Source: Rhizophagus clarus (Eukaryota; Glomeromycota; Glomeromycetes; Glomerales; Glomeraceae). Taken from it: a stretch of DNA of 64,000 nt. The notes under the pieces were generated by a model. It did not search any database. It saw only the letters and a list, made by a program, of their open reading frames with translations, and was not told the DNA's origin. Every line of letters starts with the position of its first letter. The stretch's first letter is position 1. The stretch spans positions 992,001-1,056,000 of the forward strand of contig BLAL01000278.1 in the NCBI GenBank assembly GCA_015698045.1, given 5' to 3'. Below are positions 62,657-64,000 of the stretch, one piece after another. Made by a program: the position numbers and the translations under genes.

Positions 62657-63127
62657 GTTGAATCATGTTTGAACCGTAAAAGAGTCTATGGATTATCTCA
62701 AAATTTAGATACAAATGTTTATATTTTGGTTTATATTAATGATGGTTATTTTAGTTATTATCGTTTTGGTAGAGACTATTGTGAAAAGTGTTATAATAAA
62801 TATAACAGTTATGGTGTTTACTGTAAACCATGTCAAATTAGTTATTTTGAAAATAATTTTTCAAACTGGACTAGTGGAAATGAGAAAATTAATGAACTTA
62901 TTCAAAAGAATCAATTAGAAATTAGTAAACATAATGATCCAGTATTTGAATGGATATCATATGATAAGTTTACTAATATTAGTGAAACAAAAAACTGTGG
63001 CTTTGCTACAGCATTATGGAAGGATGGTCCATTACATTACAGTAAATTATACAAGAAATATAGGAGAAAATTAAACGAAGTAGTTTTATTAAAATATCTA
63101 AATAAAACATCAAATATTATAAATGAG
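62657..63127 (+). CDS. Kinase N-lobe module 4 (open exon)
   Basis: A single open exon between an AG acceptor (62655-62656) and a GTATGA donor (63128). In order: ESCLNRKRVYGLSQNLDTN (end of the previous N-lobe), CEKCYNKYNSYGVYCKPCQI zinc ribbon, FSNWTSGNEKINELIQ, FEWISYDKFTNISE, CGFATALWKDGPL, EVVLLKYL and a final NEV. It ends exactly where the neighbours end, so it could be spliced to module 5. Because it runs from one N-lobe into a new zinc ribbon, the repeating unit is one exon. No catalytic C-lobe follows. Confidence 0.65.
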
Positions 63128-63203
63128 GTATGAACTTTTCATAGATATAATTTATTATATTATTAATATTAATTATTAATATAATGTCAATTTATTTAAA
63201 CAG

Positions 63204-63626
63204 ATAATGTATTTAATGGAAGGTAGTTATGGAATCTCACAAAATCCAGATATAAAAGATTTTATTTTAGTTTTTCCACTTAAATGATATTGTGAAAACT
63301 GTGGTCAAAAATACAATATTCAGTTTGAAATAGATAGTAGAAGCTGTATATCATCTCAAACAAAACAAAAATTAGGAATTTAATTCAAGATATTAGAATA
63401 GATACTGATTATAATTCTGAATAATAATATAATATTTGAGTGGATCAAATATGATCAGTTTAATAATATTGAAGAAATAGGCAGGGGTGGCTTCTCTACA
63501 GTATATTCAGCAATATGGAAAGATGGTTATGTACGTGGTGGCAATTGGAAAAGAATACCAAATATAAAAGTTGCTTTAAAATGTTTACTTAATTCACATA
63601 ATTCCCTTGATGAGTTTATAAATGAG
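63204..63626 (+). pseudogene. Kinase N-lobe module 5
   Basis: EGSYGISQNPDIKDFILVF then a stop, degraded zinc ribbon (CENCGQKYN), further stops. A well-preserved IIFEWIKYDQFNNIEEIGRG with GGFSTVYSAIWKDGYV and NIKVALKCLLNSHN follows, ending FINE before a GTATGA donor. This copy has the best glycine loop (GRGGFSTVYSA) and VALK of the array, but stop codons in its first half. Confidence 0.75.
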
Positions 63627-63701
63627 GTATGAATTCTATATTTATTTAAAAAGTAGTATTTACATGATGTAGTTTAATAACATTAATGCATCGTTTAATA
63701 G

Positions 63702-63845
63702 GTTAAAGCATATTCAAATCAAAAGATAGAAAATATTCTTAAAATATATGGAATATCTTAAAATCCAGATACAAAAGATTACATCATGATTCTTGAATAT
63801 GGCACGTCTGAAATGTGTGCCAGGTGCACAGCAATTTTCAAAACT
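63702..63845 (+). pseudogene. Kinase module 6 start (fragment)
   Basis: After an AG acceptor: VKAYSNQKIENILKIYGIS, a stop, then NPDTKDYIMILEYGTSEM, where kinase similarity ends near 63815. The remaining sequence to the window edge is not recognisable as kinase. It is therefore the last, truncated module visible here. Confidence 0.65.
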
Positions 63846-64000
63846 TGTAAAAAACAAGTTTGTTATTTAACAAAAAACTCTCAAACTTTTAATGTGACCG
63901 TGTTTTTAGCCGCTCTGCAAGTTTACTTAAAGACCGGAAGTGGGTCATGAATGTTGTTTTTGAATTTATATATAAAAAACAAAAAATTCGTCTTTGCTGA

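Overview
This window looks like nuclear DNA of a Glomeromycotina (arbuscular mycorrhizal) fungus, most likely Rhizophagus or a close relative. Base composition is very AT-rich with long A/T runs. Genes carry many short GT-AG introns. Housekeeping proteins are fungal in type. Kinase-like genes carry the zinc ribbon plus NWTSGN module that I associate with this lineage, and transposable elements and gene relics are abundant. The species assignment is inference.

Positions 1-11000 are a compact gene block. In order: the first exon of a SIW14-like phosphatase (-), MED18 (+, 5 exons), an AIM32/Apd1-type ferredoxin-like protein (+, 2 exons), NOP53 (+, 9 exons), a POS5-type mitochondrial NADH kinase (-, 11 exons, one apparent GC-AG intron), a MerT-like membrane protein fused to an HMA domain (+), and an unrecognised 135-aa ORF (-). 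I rebuilt the spliced genes by hand from splice sites, phase and family similarity.

Positions 11000-30400 are gene-poor. They hold a degenerate glutaredoxin, homopolymer-rich minisatellites, a long palindrome, a small Q/N-rich ORF, a damaged C2H2 zinc-finger gene with a 943-bp TA-flanked inverted-repeat element in its last intron, a broken kinase copy, and short islands saturated with one motif.

Positions 30400-50600 contain a kinase-like gene whose HRD and DFG motifs are altered, a frameshifted helical protein gene, a 1533-bp inverted-repeat element with an exon-like tandem array inside, an SLA2/HIP1R-type pseudogene, a highly divergent histone-H4-like relic split by a hAT-like MITE, and an intact Kelch receptor-like gene (-, 6 exons).

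Positions 51362-59973 are a nearly intact, young Ty3/gypsy LTR retrotransposon: 445-bp LTRs with one visible difference and a TCGG target duplication. Its layout is unusual. Gag-PR-RT-RNaseH form one 1565-aa ORF, integrase lies in a separate ORF, a third +1 ORF follows the integrase, and an antisense ORF for a basic coiled-coil protein lies between integrase and the 3' LTR. The element sits inside a CCGGTT-rich island.

Positions 60000-64000 are a head-to-tail array of partial kinase modules (zinc ribbon, NWTSGN, N-lobe only). One module is split by a 1019-bp inverted-repeat element whose removal restores the reading frame.

The strongest candidates for something undescribed are the retroelement layout with its antisense gene, the MerT-HMA fusion, the two large inverted-repeat elements with about 6-bp target duplications, and the partial-kinase array.
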